Shown here piece after piece: positions 37,902 through 47,720 of a stretch of 64,000 nucleotides of DNA. The stretch is from Polyangiaceae bacterium (GTDB taxonomy: Bacteria; Myxococcota_A; Polyangia; Polyangiales; Polyangiaceae). Numbering within the stretch: position 1 is the stretch's first letter; each line of letters starts with the position of its first letter. The notes under the pieces were generated by a model that was not told the origin of the DNA, made no database searches, and saw nothing but the letters and a program-made list of their open reading frames with translations. The position numbers and the translations under genes were made by a program. The DNA lies in NCBI GenBank assembly GCA_023150915.1, contig JAKLKA010000025.1, positions 1-64,000 on the forward strand, written 5' to 3'.

Positions 37902-39836
37902 ATGGCCATTCAGCTCGAGAGCAAAGCCCCCTCCGGACCCATCGAGACGCGCTGGGATCGTCATCGCTTCGGCATGAAGCTGGTGAACCCCGCCAACCGG
38001 CGGAAGTACAAGATCATCGTGGTCGGCACCGGCTTGGCTGGTGGTGCCGGCGCCGCCTCGCTGGGCGAGATGGGCTACAACGTGCTGTCGTTCTGCTACC
38101 AAGACAGCCCGCGGCGTGCGCACAGCATTGCCGCGCAAGGCGGGATCAACGCCGCCAAGAACTACAAGAACGACGGCGACAGCATCCATCGCCTGTTCTA
38201 CGACACGGTGAAGGGCGGCGACTTTCGTGCCCGCGAGAGCAACGTGCACCGCCTGGCGGAGCTGTCGGTGAACATCATCGACCAGTGCGTGGCCCAGGGC
38301 GTGCCCTTTGCCCGCGAGTACGGTGGGTTGCTCGACAACCGTTCGTTCGGCGGCGCGCAGGTGTCGCGCACGTTCTACGCCCGTGGTCAGACCGGTCAGC
38401 AGCTCTTGCTGGGTGCGTATCAGGCACTGGCCCGGCAGATCGAGGCCGGCACGGTCAAGAGCTTCCCGCGTACCGAGATGATGGACCTGATCGTGGTCGA
38501 CGGTGTCGCCCGCGGCGTCGTCACCCGCGACATGGTCAGCGGAAAGATCGAGGCCCACCTGGCCGACGCGGTGGTCCTGGCCACCGGCGGCTACGGGAAC
38601 GTCTTCTTTCTCTCGACCAACGCCATCGGCTGCAATGCCACCGCAGTGTGGCGCGCTCACCGGAAGGGCGCGTACTTCGCCAACCCGTGCTTCACGCAGA
38701 TCCACCCCACCTGCATCCCCGCCGCCGGGGACTATCAGTCGAAGCTCACGCTGATGAGCGAGAGCCTTCGGAACGACGGTCGGGTCTGGGTTCCGAAGAG
38801 CGCGGGCGACTGCACGCGCGACCCGGCCGAGATCGCCGAGAAGGACCGCGACTACTATCTGGAGCGGCTCTACCCCAGCTTCGGTAACCTGGTGCCGCGC
38901 GACATCGCCAGCCGCCGCGCCAAGATGGTGTGCGACGAGGGGCGTGGTGTCGGTCCCGAGGTCGACGGTGTGCGCCGCGGCGTCTATCTGGACTTCCGCG
39001 ACTCGATCAAGCGCCTGGGCGAGGCGAAGATCCGCGAGCGCTACGGCAACTTGTTCGACATGTACGAGCGCATCACCGGCGAAAATCCGTACAAGGTGCC
39101 GATGCGCATCTACCCCGCGACCCACTACACGATGGGCGGCCTGTGGGTGGACTACAACCTGATGACCACCATTCCCGGGTGCTTCGCCGCGGGTGAAGCC
39201 AACTTCAGCGATCACGGCGCCAACCGGCTGGGCGCCAGCGCGCTGATGCAGGGTCTGGCCGACGGCTACTTCGTGCTGCCCTACGTCTTGGGTAACTACC
39301 TGGCGAGCGCCAAGCTGGACAAGGTGGACGAGGGCCACATCGAGGTGAAGAAGGCCGTGGCCGACGTCGAGGAGCGAATCGAGAAGCTCTTGGGCATCGG
39401 CGGCGATCGCTCGCCGGACTCGTTTCATCGCGAGCTCGGGAACATCATCTGGAACAACTGCGGCATGGCTCGGAACGCCAAAGGTCTCGAGGGTGCGCTC
39501 GAGCGCATCCCCGCGCTGCGCGAAGAGTTCTGGCAGAACCTCAAGGTCACGGGGACCGGCGAGAGCCTGAACCAGACCCTGGAGAAGGCCGGGCGCCTGG
39601 CGGACTTCATGGAGCTGGGCGAGCTGCTCTGCCGCGACGCCCTGGCTCGCGACGAGAGCTGCGGCTGCCACTATCGCGAAGAGCACGTGACCGAAGAGGG
39701 CGAGGCAGCACGAAACGACGCCGACTACCAGTACGTGGCCGCCTGGGAATACACCGGGGACGTCTCGAAGCCCGCGCTCCACAAGGAAGCGCTCGAGTTC
39801 GAGTACGTGAAGCCCGTGCAGCGCAGTTACAAGTGA
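37902..39836 (+). CDS. sdhA: Succinate dehydrogenase/fumarate reductase flavoprotein subunit
   Basis: 644 residues. FAD-binding [21 protein letters not shown]; the histidine that binds FAD covalently is in [17 protein letters not shown]. The substrate site is marked by [13 protein letters not shown] and [12 protein letters not shown]. It oxidises succinate to fumarate in the citric acid cycle (or the reverse). Length and the C-terminal CGCHYREEH segment match type B enzymes of Bacteroidetes and Deltaproteobacteria. ATG at 37902, 11 bp after sdhC. Confidence 0.97.
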   Translation: MAIQLESKAPSGPIETRWDRHRFGMKLVNPANRRKYKIIVVGTGLAGGAGAASLGEMGYNVLSFCYQDSPRRAHSIAAQGGINAAKNYKNDGDSIHRLFYDTVKGGDFRARESNVHRLAELSVNIIDQCVAQGVPFAREYGGLLDNRSFGGAQVSRTFYARGQTGQQLLLGAYQALARQIEAGTVKSFPRTEMMDLIVVDGVARGVVTRDMVSGKIEAHLADAVVLATGGYGNVFFLSTNAIGCNATAVWRAHRKGAYFANPCFTQIHPTCIPAAGDYQSKLTLMSESLRNDGRVWVPKSAGDCTRDPAEIAEKDRDYYLERLYPSFGNLVPRDIASRRAKMVCDEGRGVGPEVDGVRRGVYLDFRDSIKRLGEAKIRERYGNLFDMYERITGENPYKVPMRIYPATHYTMGGLWVDYNLMTTIPGCFAAGEANFSDHGANRLGASALMQGLADGYFVLPYVLGNYLASAKLDKVDEGHIEVKKAVADVEERIEKLLGIGGDRSPDSFHRELGNIIWNNCGMARNAKGLEGALERIPALREEFWQNLKVTGTGESLNQTLEKAGRLADFMELGELLCRDALARDESCGCHYREEHVTEEGEAARNDADYQYVAAWEYTGDVSKPALHKEALEFEYVKPVQRSYK

Positions 39837-39855
39837 GGAAGGCGAAGAAGCTCAC

Positions 39856-40644
39856 ATGTCGAAGACCATGAATCTCACGCTTCACGTCTGGCGCCAGAAG
39901 GGCGGAACCGACGTCGGGGGCTTCGAGACCTACAAGGCGCAGGACATCAGCGAGCACATGTCGTTTCTCGAGATGCTCGACGTGGTCAACGAGCGCCTGC
40001 TCGCCGACGGCAAAGAGCCCATCGCGTTCGACAGCGACTGCCGCGAGGGGATCTGCGGGATGTGCGGCATGGTGATCAACGGCGTGCCCCACGGCCCGAA
40101 CGCTGCCACCACCACCTGCCAGCTGCACATGCGGCACTTCAACGACGGTGACGAGGTCACCATCGAGCCCTGGCGCGCGTCGGCCTTCCCGGTGCTGCGG
40201 GATCTGGTGGTCGATCGGGGCGCGTTCGATCGCATCATTCAGGCGGGTGGGTACATCTCCGCGAGCTCGGGCTCGGCCCCCGAAGCCAACGGCTTGCCCG
40301 TTCCCAAGGCCGACGCCGACCGCGCGATGGACGCCGCGGCGTGCATCGGCTGTGGTGCCTGCGTTGCCGCGTGCCCGAACGCCAGCGCCATGTTGTTCGT
40401 CGCGGCGAAGGCCGCCCACTTGGGGGCCTTGCCTCAGGGGCAGCCCGAGCGCTGGGAGCGCGTGAAGAAGATGGTGGCCCAGATGGACGCCGAGGGTTTT
40501 GGCCACTGCAGCAACCACTACGAATGCATGGCCGCCTGCCCGAAAGAGATCAGCGTCGACTTCATCGCGCAGCTCAACCGCGATCTGGTGCGCGCCACGG
40601 TGGTCGAGCGCGAGCACGAAGAAAAGTCCGGCGGCGCCGGCTGA
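39856..40644 (+). CDS. sdhB: Succinate dehydrogenase/fumarate reductase iron-sulfur subunit
   Basis: 262 residues. Cluster ligands are all visible: the [2Fe-2S] set in [17 protein letters not shown] with a later TTTCQLH, the [4Fe-4S] set in [14 protein letters not shown], and the third cluster in [16 protein letters not shown]. It carries electrons from SdhA to the cytochrome subunit. It starts 19 bp after sdhA and completes the operon. Convergent with the outer-membrane-like gene at 40668. Confidence 0.97.
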   Translation: MSKTMNLTLHVWRQKGGTDVGGFETYKAQDISEHMSFLEMLDVVNERLLADGKEPIAFDSDCREGICGMCGMVINGVPHGPNAATTTCQLHMRHFNDGDEVTIEPWRASAFPVLRDLVVDRGAFDRIIQAGGYISASSGSAPEANGLPVPKADADRAMDAAACIGCGACVAACPNASAMLFVAAKAAHLGALPQGQPERWERVKKMVAQMDAEGFGHCSNHYECMAACPKEISVDFIAQLNRDLVRATVVEREHEEKSGGAG

Positions 40645-40667
40645 AGCGGGCGGGCAGCGCCACAGAT

Positions 40668-41390
40668 TCAGAAGGAGTACGCCGCGCCCCACACGAAGGC
40701 GCGCTCGCCGAGCAGCGCGGCCTCGAAGCGCAGGTCGAGCCCGCGCCCGGCGTCGGTCCCGACCCCGAACCCGAGGGCGAAGTGGCGCCGGTCGCTGCCC
40801 ACGCGATCGCGACCGGCAATCTGGACCTGCACCGGGCCGCCGAAGGCGCGCGCCAGCGCGAAGGGGCGCAGGCGTTCGAAGAGCGTCACGCCCAGCTCGG
40901 CGCCGACTCGCAAGTCCGACGCCGAGAGGGTTTGGGTATCCCCCGTTCGGTCGTCTTCGACGCTGGCCCGCGAGAAGCCCATCGACAGCGTCGTGACCCC
41001 GAACAGCTGGCCGTCGGCGCCTCCGAACAACCGGTAGCCGCCGGTGAAGCTAGCCAGGAACCCGGGCTTCACCGCGAAGCGCTGGCCCTCGCCTTCGAGG
41101 CTGCCGCCAGCGAGCAGACCCAGCGAGGCGATCAGACTGGTGCGGTCGCCCAGGCGGCGTCCGAAGCTCACCACGTAAGAGCGCTGACGAAGGTCGTAGT
41201 TCGCGTCGTCGAAGCGAAGCTCGGAGCTGAAGGTCGCGGCGCCCGCGGCAACCAGCCACTGTCGCTGGTCGGGTGACGCGCAGCCCGTCGGACCGACGGG
41301 CGCTGCCAGGCCTCAGGCCAGCGCTGGGGCCGAGCGGGTGACGATCGCGACGGCGGCGCCAACCGTGGCAAGAAGCAGGGGAACGCGCAT
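40668..41390 (-). pseudogene. Outer-membrane-like protein with in-frame TGA at the signal-peptide cleavage site
   Basis: From the ATG at 41390 the frame gives a signal peptide, MRVPLLLATVGAAVAIVTRS then APALA, followed at once by TGA (41315-41313). Without that stop the same frame continues for 46 codons (GLAAPVGPTGCASPDQRQW onward) into a 168-residue open stretch ending SFVWGAAYSF-like in FVWGAAYSF, with alternating strands typical of a beta-barrel (SYVVSFGRRLGD, SFTGGYRLFG). The mature sequence appears intact. It is either a fresh nonsense mutation, a sequencing error, or made from an internal GTG (41174) without export. Confidence 0.65.
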
Positions 41391-41510
41391 TGCGGCAGCG
41401 TGGGAGGTTCGGGCGGCTCCGTCAACCGGGGCGAGGGGACCCGTCGGAGTCGCACTGAACGCACGTCGCCGTTGAAACCAGTGCGAGCGTCGTGTGATGC
41501 CGTAGGCACC

Positions 41511-42590
41511 ATGGCCAAGCCGCCACCCCCCAAGCTCGTCCAGATCGCCGACAAGGCCCGCAACGGGTTGCGCTTCCTGGAGCGCAAGCTCGCCCCGCCC
41601 GAGATCGGGCTCTTGGGATTCGTCAGCGACCTGTGGGGCTTTCAGATCGTGTACGCGCTGGCCGAGTTGCGAGTGGTCGACGCGCTGAAGGCCGGGCCGC
41701 GCGCCGCCGACGAGGTGGCGAAGGAAGTGGGCGCCGACGCCGACCACCTGTATCGCCTGCTGCGTGCAGCGACGCACTTCGACATCGTGCGCGAAGAGCC
41801 GAATCGGTGCTTCTCTTTGCTGCCCCTGGGCACTGCGCTGTGCGACGTCGAGAACGAGAGTCTTCGCGACTTCATCATTCTGCAGGGGCGCGTCGGTTGG
41901 CGCTTCTGGGGCAGGCTGACCGACGCGGTCCGTCAGGGTCGAACGGCCATCGAGATCGAGACGGGGAAGAAGCCCTTCGAGTACCTGCTGGGTGAAGAGA
42001 GCGTGCGCCACACGTTCAACCGGGCGATGACCGCCATCAGCTCGGTGGCCGCAGAGGCCTTCGTGGCCGCCTACGACCTTTCGGGTTTTGGCACGATCAT
42101 CGACGTGGGGGGCGGGCACGGACGGCTGCTCTCGGCGCTGCTGAAGCAAGCGCCGTCGGCCCAGGGCGTGCTGTTCGATCTGCCCGAGGTGGTGGCCGAT
42201 GCCCCCGCCGTGCTCGAATCGCTCGGCACCCAGTCGCGCGTCCGGGTGGTCGGCGGAAGCTTCTTCGATTCCGTCCCGGCGGGTGGCGACCTGTACGTGA
42301 TGAAGGCCATCATCCACGACTGGGACGACGCCGAAGCGCTGAAGATCTTGCAGCGAGTGCGCGAGGCAGCCAAGCCGAGCTCCAAGCTGGTGCTCTACGA
42401 AACCGTGGTCACCGCCCCGAACGACAAGCACTTTGCGAAGCTGCTCGACATCGAGATGATCGTGCACGCCGGGGGGCGCGAGCGCACCCAGGCCGAGTAC
42501 TCCGAGCTGTTCCGGAAGGCGGGCTTCCGACTGTCGCGGGTCTTGCCGACGGCCGGCCCCGCGAGCGTGATCGAAGCGCTGCCTGGCTAG
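41511..42590 (+). CDS. SAM-dependent O-methyltransferase (plant-type, family 2 fold)
   Basis: 359 residues. N-terminal winged-helix dimerisation part (YALAELRVVDALKAGPRAADEVAKEVGADADHLYRLLRAA), then a Rossmann methyltransferase core with TIIDVGGGHGRLLSALL (SAM loop) and LYVMKAIIHDWDDAEALKIL (catalytic His in the usual position). Relatives methylate hydroxyl groups of small aromatic or polyketide molecules. No biosynthetic cluster surrounds it. ATG at 41511. Its end overlaps the convergent DUF3634 gene by 4 bp. Confidence 0.9.
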   Translation: MAKPPPPKLVQIADKARNGLRFLERKLAPPEIGLLGFVSDLWGFQIVYALAELRVVDALKAGPRAADEVAKEVGADADHLYRLLRAATHFDIVREEPNRCFSLLPLGTALCDVENESLRDFIILQGRVGWRFWGRLTDAVRQGRTAIEIETGKKPFEYLLGEESVRHTFNRAMTAISSVAAEAFVAAYDLSGFGTIIDVGGGHGRLLSALLKQAPSAQGVLFDLPEVVADAPAVLESLGTQSRVRVVGGSFFDSVPAGGDLYVMKAIIHDWDDAEALKILQRVREAAKPSSKLVLYETVVTAPNDKHFAKLLDIEMIVHAGGRERTQAEYSELFRKAGFRLSRVLPTAGPASVIEALPG

Positions 42591-42922
42591 CGCACGCGCC
42601 CGCCGGCACGGATGGCGGCCAGGGGGAACGTTCCCACCACGTTTCGCAGCTGCTGCAGCTGGGTGGGGGGAATTTTCCCGCGGACCACGACCAGGCGTGC
42701 ACGACGATCTTCCGCGATGACTTTGAAGCGGGCCGAGGCGAGTCGCGGCCGGCGTACCACGTCGGCCAGGTCGTCGAGCAGACGCTGCGGAAGCCGGCCG
42801 CGCACGGCCCGCGGCACGCCAGCTTCGACGTCGATCACGAACAGCTCGTTCGAACGCGTGATGGCCACGATCAGCGGCGCGGCGAGCAGCGCCAGGATCA
42901 CCAGGCCGATCACGGTGTTCAC
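42587..42922 (-). CDS. DUF3634-family small membrane protein
   Basis: 111 residues. One N-terminal membrane helix (VIGLVILALLAAPLIVAI) is followed by a conserved cytoplasmic or periplasmic part: RSNELFVIDVEAGVPRAVRGRLPQRLLDDLADVV, the DUF3634 pattern, and a RLVVVRGKIPPTQLQQLRNVVGTFP end. Function unknown. Divergent from the Pro/Cys-repeat gene at 42978. Confidence 0.85.
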   Translation of the reverse strand: MNTVIGLVILALLAAPLIVAITRSNELFVIDVEAGVPRAVRGRLPQRLLDDLADVVRRPRLASARFKVIAEDRRARLVVVRGKIPPTQLQQLRNVVGTFPLAAIRAGGRVR

Positions 42923-42977
42923 GCGCCAGGCCTAACACGACTTTCGTCCCTCGGGCTTCCGGGGGATACTGGCGGCC

Positions 42978-43298
42978 ATGAGCGACGAGGCGCGGAAGGT
43001 CATCTTGCAGCGGCGTGCGCGCTTCGTGGCGGCCGCGCTTGCCTCGGTGGCTCTGGGCACTGCATGCACCAAGGACCGCACGGTGGAGCCCCACCAGTGC
43101 CTGTCCCCTCCGCCGCCCCAGGAAGAAGACGCCGGGCCGCCGCCCGTGCCGTGCCTCGAGCCGCCGTCGCCCGAGGTGTGCTTGTCACAGCCGCCGCCTG
43201 GGGTCTGCCTGTCTCCGCCGCCCCCGCCCCAGGTGTGCCTCGAGGCGCCGCTGCAGCCGAACGACGACTACGCCAAGCCGCCGCCCGGCAAGTCCTGA
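42978..43298 (+). CDS. Pro/Cys-repeat small lipoprotein
   Basis: 106 residues. A basic N-terminus and hydrophobic stretch end in ALGTAC, a lipobox-like site. The rest is built of repeats of the form CLSPPPP / CLEPPSPEV / CLEAPLQ, about five copies each starting with a single Cys followed by a proline run. This would be an extended polyproline peptide with evenly spaced thiols. No family known. Its last 31 bp overlap the convergent M20 peptidase gene. Confidence 0.7.
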   Translation: MSDEARKVILQRRARFVAAALASVALGTACTKDRTVEPHQCLSPPPPQEEDAGPPPVPCLEPPSPEVCLSQPPPGVCLSPPPPPQVCLEAPLQPNDDYAKPPPGKS

Positions 43299-44431
43299 GC
43301 CAAGAAGCGGATCAGCGCGCGCGTGCGAGCGAGCAGCGTTGGCAGCTCGATGTGCTCGTCGTGGGTGTGGAAGCCGCGACCCCGGGGCCCCAGCCCGTCG
43401 ATCACCGGCACGCCGAGGGCGGCCACGTCGTTGGCATCCGAGCCGCCGCCGAGCAGCGGGCTCTCGCCGCCCCCCAGGCCTTCCGCCGCCGCGCAGGCGG
43501 CATAGCGGCGATAGAGCGCGCCCGACCCTTCGCTCGGCTCGAGCGGCGGTCGCCGGATCCCGCCGTCGAGCTCGATGCGTGCGCCGGAGTCGCGAGCGAT
43601 GCGGGTGCTCGCCGCCTCGAGCTCGGTCATCACGCGCTCGCCGTCGGCACGCGCCACCATGCGGAAGTCGAGCACGCACTCGGCGCGGTCGGGGACGGTG
43701 TTCTTGCTGGTTCCGCCGCTGATCGTGCCGACATTCACCGTCACCCCACGCCCGTAGTCGGTGAGCGCCTGCGCCGCGTCGACGAAGCGCGCGAGGGCCC
43801 AGATGGCATTGATGCCGTCGGCGTGGGCGTTGCCCGCGTGGGCGGCCTTGCCGTGAGCGCGCGCGGTGACGCTGCCCGTGCCCTTGCGAGCCGTGATGAC
43901 CGCGTCGGTGGGGCGACCCGCTTCGAACACCAGCGCGGCGCGGGCGCCCCGTGCCCACTCTGCCGTAAACGGCCGCGAGTCGGGTGAACCCACCTCTTCG
44001 TCCGCCACCGAGACGAACGCCAGCGGAATCGCGGCCAGGTGACCTGCCGCTGACAGCGCCGAGAGTGCAGCGAGCACCGTGGCGATCCCGCCCTTCATGT
44101 CCAGCACACCCGGGCCGCGCACTTGGTCCCCCTGCTGGTGCCAGCCCCGGAATGTCCCGGGGGGGAACACCGTGTCGTGGTGCCCCACCAGCAAGATGCG
44201 ACGATCGGGCTGGTCGTCCCAAGCGCGGGTCCGGAAGCACAGGTGATCGCCGAAACCCTGCCCAGGTCGAACCACGACCGAGAGCTCGGGCAGCGCGAAG
44301 GCCTCTTGCAGCAGCGCCCCCATCGCATTCACGTCGCCCGCCGCTCCGGTGTACGAGTCTTGCTCGACCCAGCGGCGCAGCAGCGCCACGGTCGCCGGGG
44401 ACTGCTCATCGGCGTGGGCCAGGGCGCGCAC
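43268..44431 (-). CDS. M20-family metallopeptidase
   Basis: 387 residues. Zinc ligands and catalytic acids of the M20/carboxypeptidase G2 type are present: VGHHDTVF (His, Asp), GVLDMKGG (Asp), VADEEVGS (catalytic Glu and ligand Glu), and a late His in GRGFHTHDEHIELP. The dimerisation domain has NVGTISGGTSKNTVPDRAE. No signal peptide, so cytoplasmic. Likely a glutamate carboxypeptidase or related amidohydrolase; substrate unknown. GTG start at 44431, only 50 bp from the divergent lipoprotein start. Confidence 0.9.
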   Translation of the reverse strand: MRALAHADEQSPATVALLRRWVEQDSYTGAAGDVNAMGALLQEAFALPELSVVVRPGQGFGDHLCFRTRAWDDQPDRRILLVGHHDTVFPPGTFRGWHQQGDQVRGPGVLDMKGGIATVLAALSALSAAGHLAAIPLAFVSVADEEVGSPDSRPFTAEWARGARAALVFEAGRPTDAVITARKGTGSVTARAHGKAAHAGNAHADGINAIWALARFVDAAQALTDYGRGVTVNVGTISGGTSKNTVPDRAECVLDFRMVARADGERVMTELEAASTRIARDSGARIELDGGIRRPPLEPSEGSGALYRRYAACAAAEGLGGGESPLLGGGSDANDVAALGVPVIDGLGPRGRGFHTHDEHIELPTLLARTRALIRFLAQDLPGGGLA

Positions 44432-44481
44432 GGACCGAGCATAGCTTGAGCGCCCGGGGCGACGGTGCGAAAGTCGCCGCC

Positions 44482-45015
44482 ATGAAGACGATCACTCGCG
44501 AAGCCGCGCTGGCGCTCTCGGTGCTGGCGCTCGCACTCTTGGCCTGCAAGAAAGACAAGTCGTCGTCGCCGGGGGTGGAAGCGACCGGAACGCCGAAGGG
44601 CGGCTCGGTCACGGTCACCGGCGACCAGGGCTCGATCAAGCTTCAGGGCGGCGCCGAGGGGGGCACCGTCAGCGTGGAGATCGACGGGGGCAAGGTCGAG
44701 CTTGGCAACACCGGCGGCGACTGCAAGCCCGGTCAGCCCTGCGTGTGCAGCGCGATGGGCAACTGCAGCAAGAGCTGCGCGGGCCCCGGCTGCGAGTTTT
44801 CTGCCAGCGGCATGGGGAACACCACCTTCAAGTGCCCGGACGGTAAGTGCAGCGCGAAGAGCACGGCCATTGGCAACGTCACCCTCGAGTGCAAGGGCGG
44901 TGGCTGCACGCTCGAGTGCTCGGGCACCGGGAATTGCACGCTGAGTGCGTGCAGCTCGGGCTGCAAGGTGAAGTGCAAGGGCGTTGGCACCTGCAACTGC
45001 CCCAGCGGCTGCTGA
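44482..45015 (+). CDS. Cys-rich lipoprotein
   Basis: 177 residues. Lipobox LALLAC (Cys 22), a Lys/Ser/Gly linker, a short beta-rich part (GGSVTVTGDQGSIKLQGG) and then about 100 residues with some twenty cysteines in irregular CxxxC and CxC spacing (GDCKPGQPCVCSAMGNC, ECKGGGCTLECSGTGNC). This may be disulfide-linked or bind metal. Function unknown. Its TGA abuts the reverse stop of the convergent GST gene, forming TGATCA. Confidence 0.82.
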   Translation: MKTITREAALALSVLALALLACKKDKSSSPGVEATGTPKGGSVTVTGDQGSIKLQGGAEGGTVSVEIDGGKVELGNTGGDCKPGQPCVCSAMGNCSKSCAGPGCEFSASGMGNTTFKCPDGKCSAKSTAIGNVTLECKGGGCTLECSGTGNCTLSACSSGCKVKCKGVGTCNCPSGC

Positions 45016-45630
45016 TCACTCGGGGCGCTTCAGATCCGGCGGCAGGGTCGAGAGGAACGAAGGGCGCTGGCTCTGCCGGGCGTGCCAGCTCGCGAGCTGG
45101 GGCAGACCGGCGCGCCAGCCGTGCGGATGGCGGAAGTCCATGTAGTCGAGGGAGCACACCAACGCGATGTCCGCCAGGCCGAAGCCTTCGCCCACCAGGA
45201 AGCCTTCGCCGGCGCGCTCGTCGGCCCAGGACAGCGCGCGCGCGATCTTCCCCTCCTGATGCGCGACGGCGGTCTTCGACTGGAGCTCCGGCGCGCGCCG
45301 GAGCTCGATCATGCGGGTCACCACCGCGTCCATCAGGCCGTCGGCCAGGGCCTGCCAGAGCAACACCTGCCACCTGGCTTCGCCGTCGGTCGGGATCAAC
45401 GGGGGCGGGCTCGACCGATCGAGCCACTCGAGGATGACCGGGGAATCGAACAGCACCGACCCGTCGTCTCGCTCCAGAACCGGCACCTTGCCCAGGGGGT
45501 TCAGCCCCGACACCGGGCTCCCCGGCGCGTTCGGATCGGCCTGCACGAATTCGCAGGGTAGGGACTTTTCTGCCAGAAGCACGCGGATCTTGCGGGCGAA
45601 GGGCGAGGTCAGCGAGGCGTAGAGCTTCAT
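45016..45630 (-). CDS. Glutathione S-transferase family protein (YibF-like)
   Basis: 204 residues. N-terminal thioredoxin-like domain (MKLYASLTSPFARKIRVLLAEKSLPCEFV, NPLGKVPVLE, LFDSPVILEWLD) with the usual Pro and Glu/Asp-Ser glutathione contacts, and an all-helical C-terminal domain (FGLADIALVCSLDYMDFRHP). The start and length resemble E. coli YibF. The enzyme may detoxify electrophiles or act as a disulfide reductase; substrate unknown. ATG at 45630. Confidence 0.9.
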   Translation of the reverse strand: MKLYASLTSPFARKIRVLLAEKSLPCEFVQADPNAPGSPVSGLNPLGKVPVLERDDGSVLFDSPVILEWLDRSSPPPLIPTDGEARWQVLLWQALADGLMDAVVTRMIELRRAPELQSKTAVAHQEGKIARALSWADERAGEGFLVGEGFGLADIALVCSLDYMDFRHPHGWRAGLPQLASWHARQSQRPSFLSTLPPDLKRPE

Positions 45631-45701
45631 GCCAGAAAGCATAGTGCACGCGGTGGAAGACCCAAGGCCGAGTCTGCGCGTACAACGGGGACGAGGCCTC
45701 G

Positions 45702-47666
45702 ATGAGTTTGCGCAATGCCATTGTCCTCTCCGCTCTGTCCCTCGCGGTCGCTGCCGCCGGCTGCCGAAAGCCAACGCCGGCCGGCGGGCCCGGTGATGCG
45801 GGCACCACGGTGGCGGTGACCACCGATGCCGCGGTTCCCAAGGTGGTGGAAGGGGCGACGCGGCCCACCATCCAGGCGTTCGCCTCCGCAGCCGAGCTCG
45901 ATACCTTCCTCAAGGACCTGCTCGAGGCACAGAAGCGCGACCGCGGGCGAGTCGAGCGCAGCGCGAAGGGGGAAGCGCAGCCGTCTCCGCCGCCAGCCGC
46001 CGCGCCCGCCGAAGCGGCAGCGGACTCGAAGTCTGCCGAATCGGTCACCAACGTGCAGCACGCCGGCGTGGACGAAGGCGGCATCGTCAAGCTCCACGGC
46101 GACTATCTGGTCGTCCTGCGCCGCGGCCGCCTGTTCACCGTGAAGGTGGGCGACGGCTCGCTCTCGCCCGTGTCCGCGGTGGACGCGTTCGGCCCCGACG
46201 TGGACCCGCGGGGCGCCTGGTACGACGAGATGCTGCTCTCGGGCAACACCATCGTGGTGATTGGCTACAGCTATCAGCGCGGCGGCACGGAGATCGCTCG
46301 CTTCGAGCTCAGCGGCGATGGGCGGCTCAGCTACCGCTCGACGCACCACCTGCGCTCCAACGACTATTACTCGTCGCGCAACTACGCCAGCCGCCTGATC
46401 GGCCAGAAGCTGGTGTTCTACACCCCGCTCTACATGGCGCTGAACGACGCCGATCTGTACCGCTCGTTCCCCGCGATGCGGCGCTGGCGCAAGGACGCCA
46501 CGGCCGCCGACTTCAAGCGTATCGTCGAGCCGACGCGCGTGTATCGCCCGCTGGTGGCGTCGCAGGCCCTGGCGCTGCACACCGTCACCAGCTGCGATCT
46601 CGCGGCGCCGGAGCTCGAGTGCAGCTCCACGGCGGTGATGGGGCCCCACGGCCGCGTGTTCTACGTCTCGCCCAGCTCGGTGTACGTCTGGATGACCGAC
46701 TGGGTGCGGCAGGCCGAGAAGAGCGTTCCGCGCTCGATCGTCTACCGCATGCCGCTGGACGGCGGGCCGCCCACGGCGTTGCGTGCGGTGGGCGGCCCGG
46801 TGGATCAGTTCTCGTTCCTGGAGGGGACTGATGGCCACTTGAACGTGGTGGTCCGGGCCGACGCCGCCGGAGAAGGCATGTGGCGGGCGGAGGTGACCCA
46901 GGGTGACGTGGCGCTCTTCCGGGTGCCGACCAGCGCGTTCACCAGCGATGCCCGCGAAGCCGATCGCTCGCGCTACGCCGGGCTTCCCCGACCGAGCGGC
47001 TACATGTTCCAGAACCGGTTCGTCGGCGACTTCTTGCTCTACGGAAGCGGGTCGGGCTGGGGGCGACCGTCACCCGGAACCGGAACGCTGTACGCCTACC
47101 GGTTCGCAGGGGGAAGCGAGCCCGCCACCCTCGATCTGGGCCACGGCATCGATCGCATCGAGGCGCTCGGTCGCGACGCGCTGGTGGTCGGCACCGACGG
47201 TCGCGACCTGCACTTCTCACCTGTGGCCCTCGCAGACCGCCCGGTCGCCGCGCCCCGCTACACGCGCCCCGGGGCCTCTCAAGGTGAGCTTCGCAGCCAC
47301 GGCTTCTTCTACAAGCCCGACTCGCCCAGCGGCGGCACCATTGGCCTGCCGGTGCGCTCGGCCGGAAAGCCCGGCGCGGCGCACCTGCGCGAGGGCTCGG
47401 CGTCGATCCTGTTCTTGCGCAACGACGCGCTGAAGCTCTCGGAGCTCGGTGATCTGGATTCGCGCTCGGAGGGGACGGTGGCCGACAACTGCCGCGCTTC
47501 GTGCGTGGACTGGTACGGCAACGCGCGTCCGCTGTTCTTCCAGGGCCGCATGTTCGCGCTGCTCGGCTACGAGATCGTCGAGGGCGAAGTCGCCGCCGGA
47601 AGGATCCGCGAGAAGCGCCGGGTGAGCTTTGCGCCCAGCGGCGGCGCGCTGCAAATCGCCCAGTGA
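45702..47666 (+). CDS. Secreted beta-propeller domain lipoprotein
   Basis: 654 residues. Lipobox AVAAAGC (Cys 21), linker, then the Beta_propel family (PF09826-type) signature SVTNVQHAGVDEGGIVKLHGDYLVVL. The rest repeats strand blocks (LVFYTPLYMALND, SIVYRMPLDGGPPTALRAVGG, GYMFQNRFVGDFLLYG). A late CRASCVDWYGNARP pair may form a disulfide. Family members are secreted or anchored in archaea and bacteria and mostly uncharacterised. The scramblase-like gene follows after 54 bp on the same strand. Confidence 0.85.
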   Translation: MSLRNAIVLSALSLAVAAAGCRKPTPAGGPGDAGTTVAVTTDAAVPKVVEGATRPTIQAFASAAELDTFLKDLLEAQKRDRGRVERSAKGEAQPSPPPAAAPAEAAADSKSAESVTNVQHAGVDEGGIVKLHGDYLVVLRRGRLFTVKVGDGSLSPVSAVDAFGPDVDPRGAWYDEMLLSGNTIVVIGYSYQRGGTEIARFELSGDGRLSYRSTHHLRSNDYYSSRNYASRLIGQKLVFYTPLYMALNDADLYRSFPAMRRWRKDATAADFKRIVEPTRVYRPLVASQALALHTVTSCDLAAPELECSSTAVMGPHGRVFYVSPSSVYVWMTDWVRQAEKSVPRSIVYRMPLDGGPPTALRAVGGPVDQFSFLEGTDGHLNVVVRADAAGEGMWRAEVTQGDVALFRVPTSAFTSDAREADRSRYAGLPRPSGYMFQNRFVGDFLLYGSGSGWGRPSPGTGTLYAYRFAGGSEPATLDLGHGIDRIEALGRDALVVGTDGRDLHFSPVALADRPVAAPRYTRPGASQGELRSHGFFYKPDSPSGGTIGLPVRSAGKPGAAHLREGSASILFLRNDALKLSELGDLDSRSEGTVADNCRASCVDWYGNARPLFFQGRMFALLGYEIVEGEVAAGRIREKRRVSFAPSGGALQIAQ

Positions 47667-47720
47667 AGCAGCGCCGGTTGTCCCGGCGCGCCGGTCGTGC
47701 TTCGAATCGCTCATTGCACG

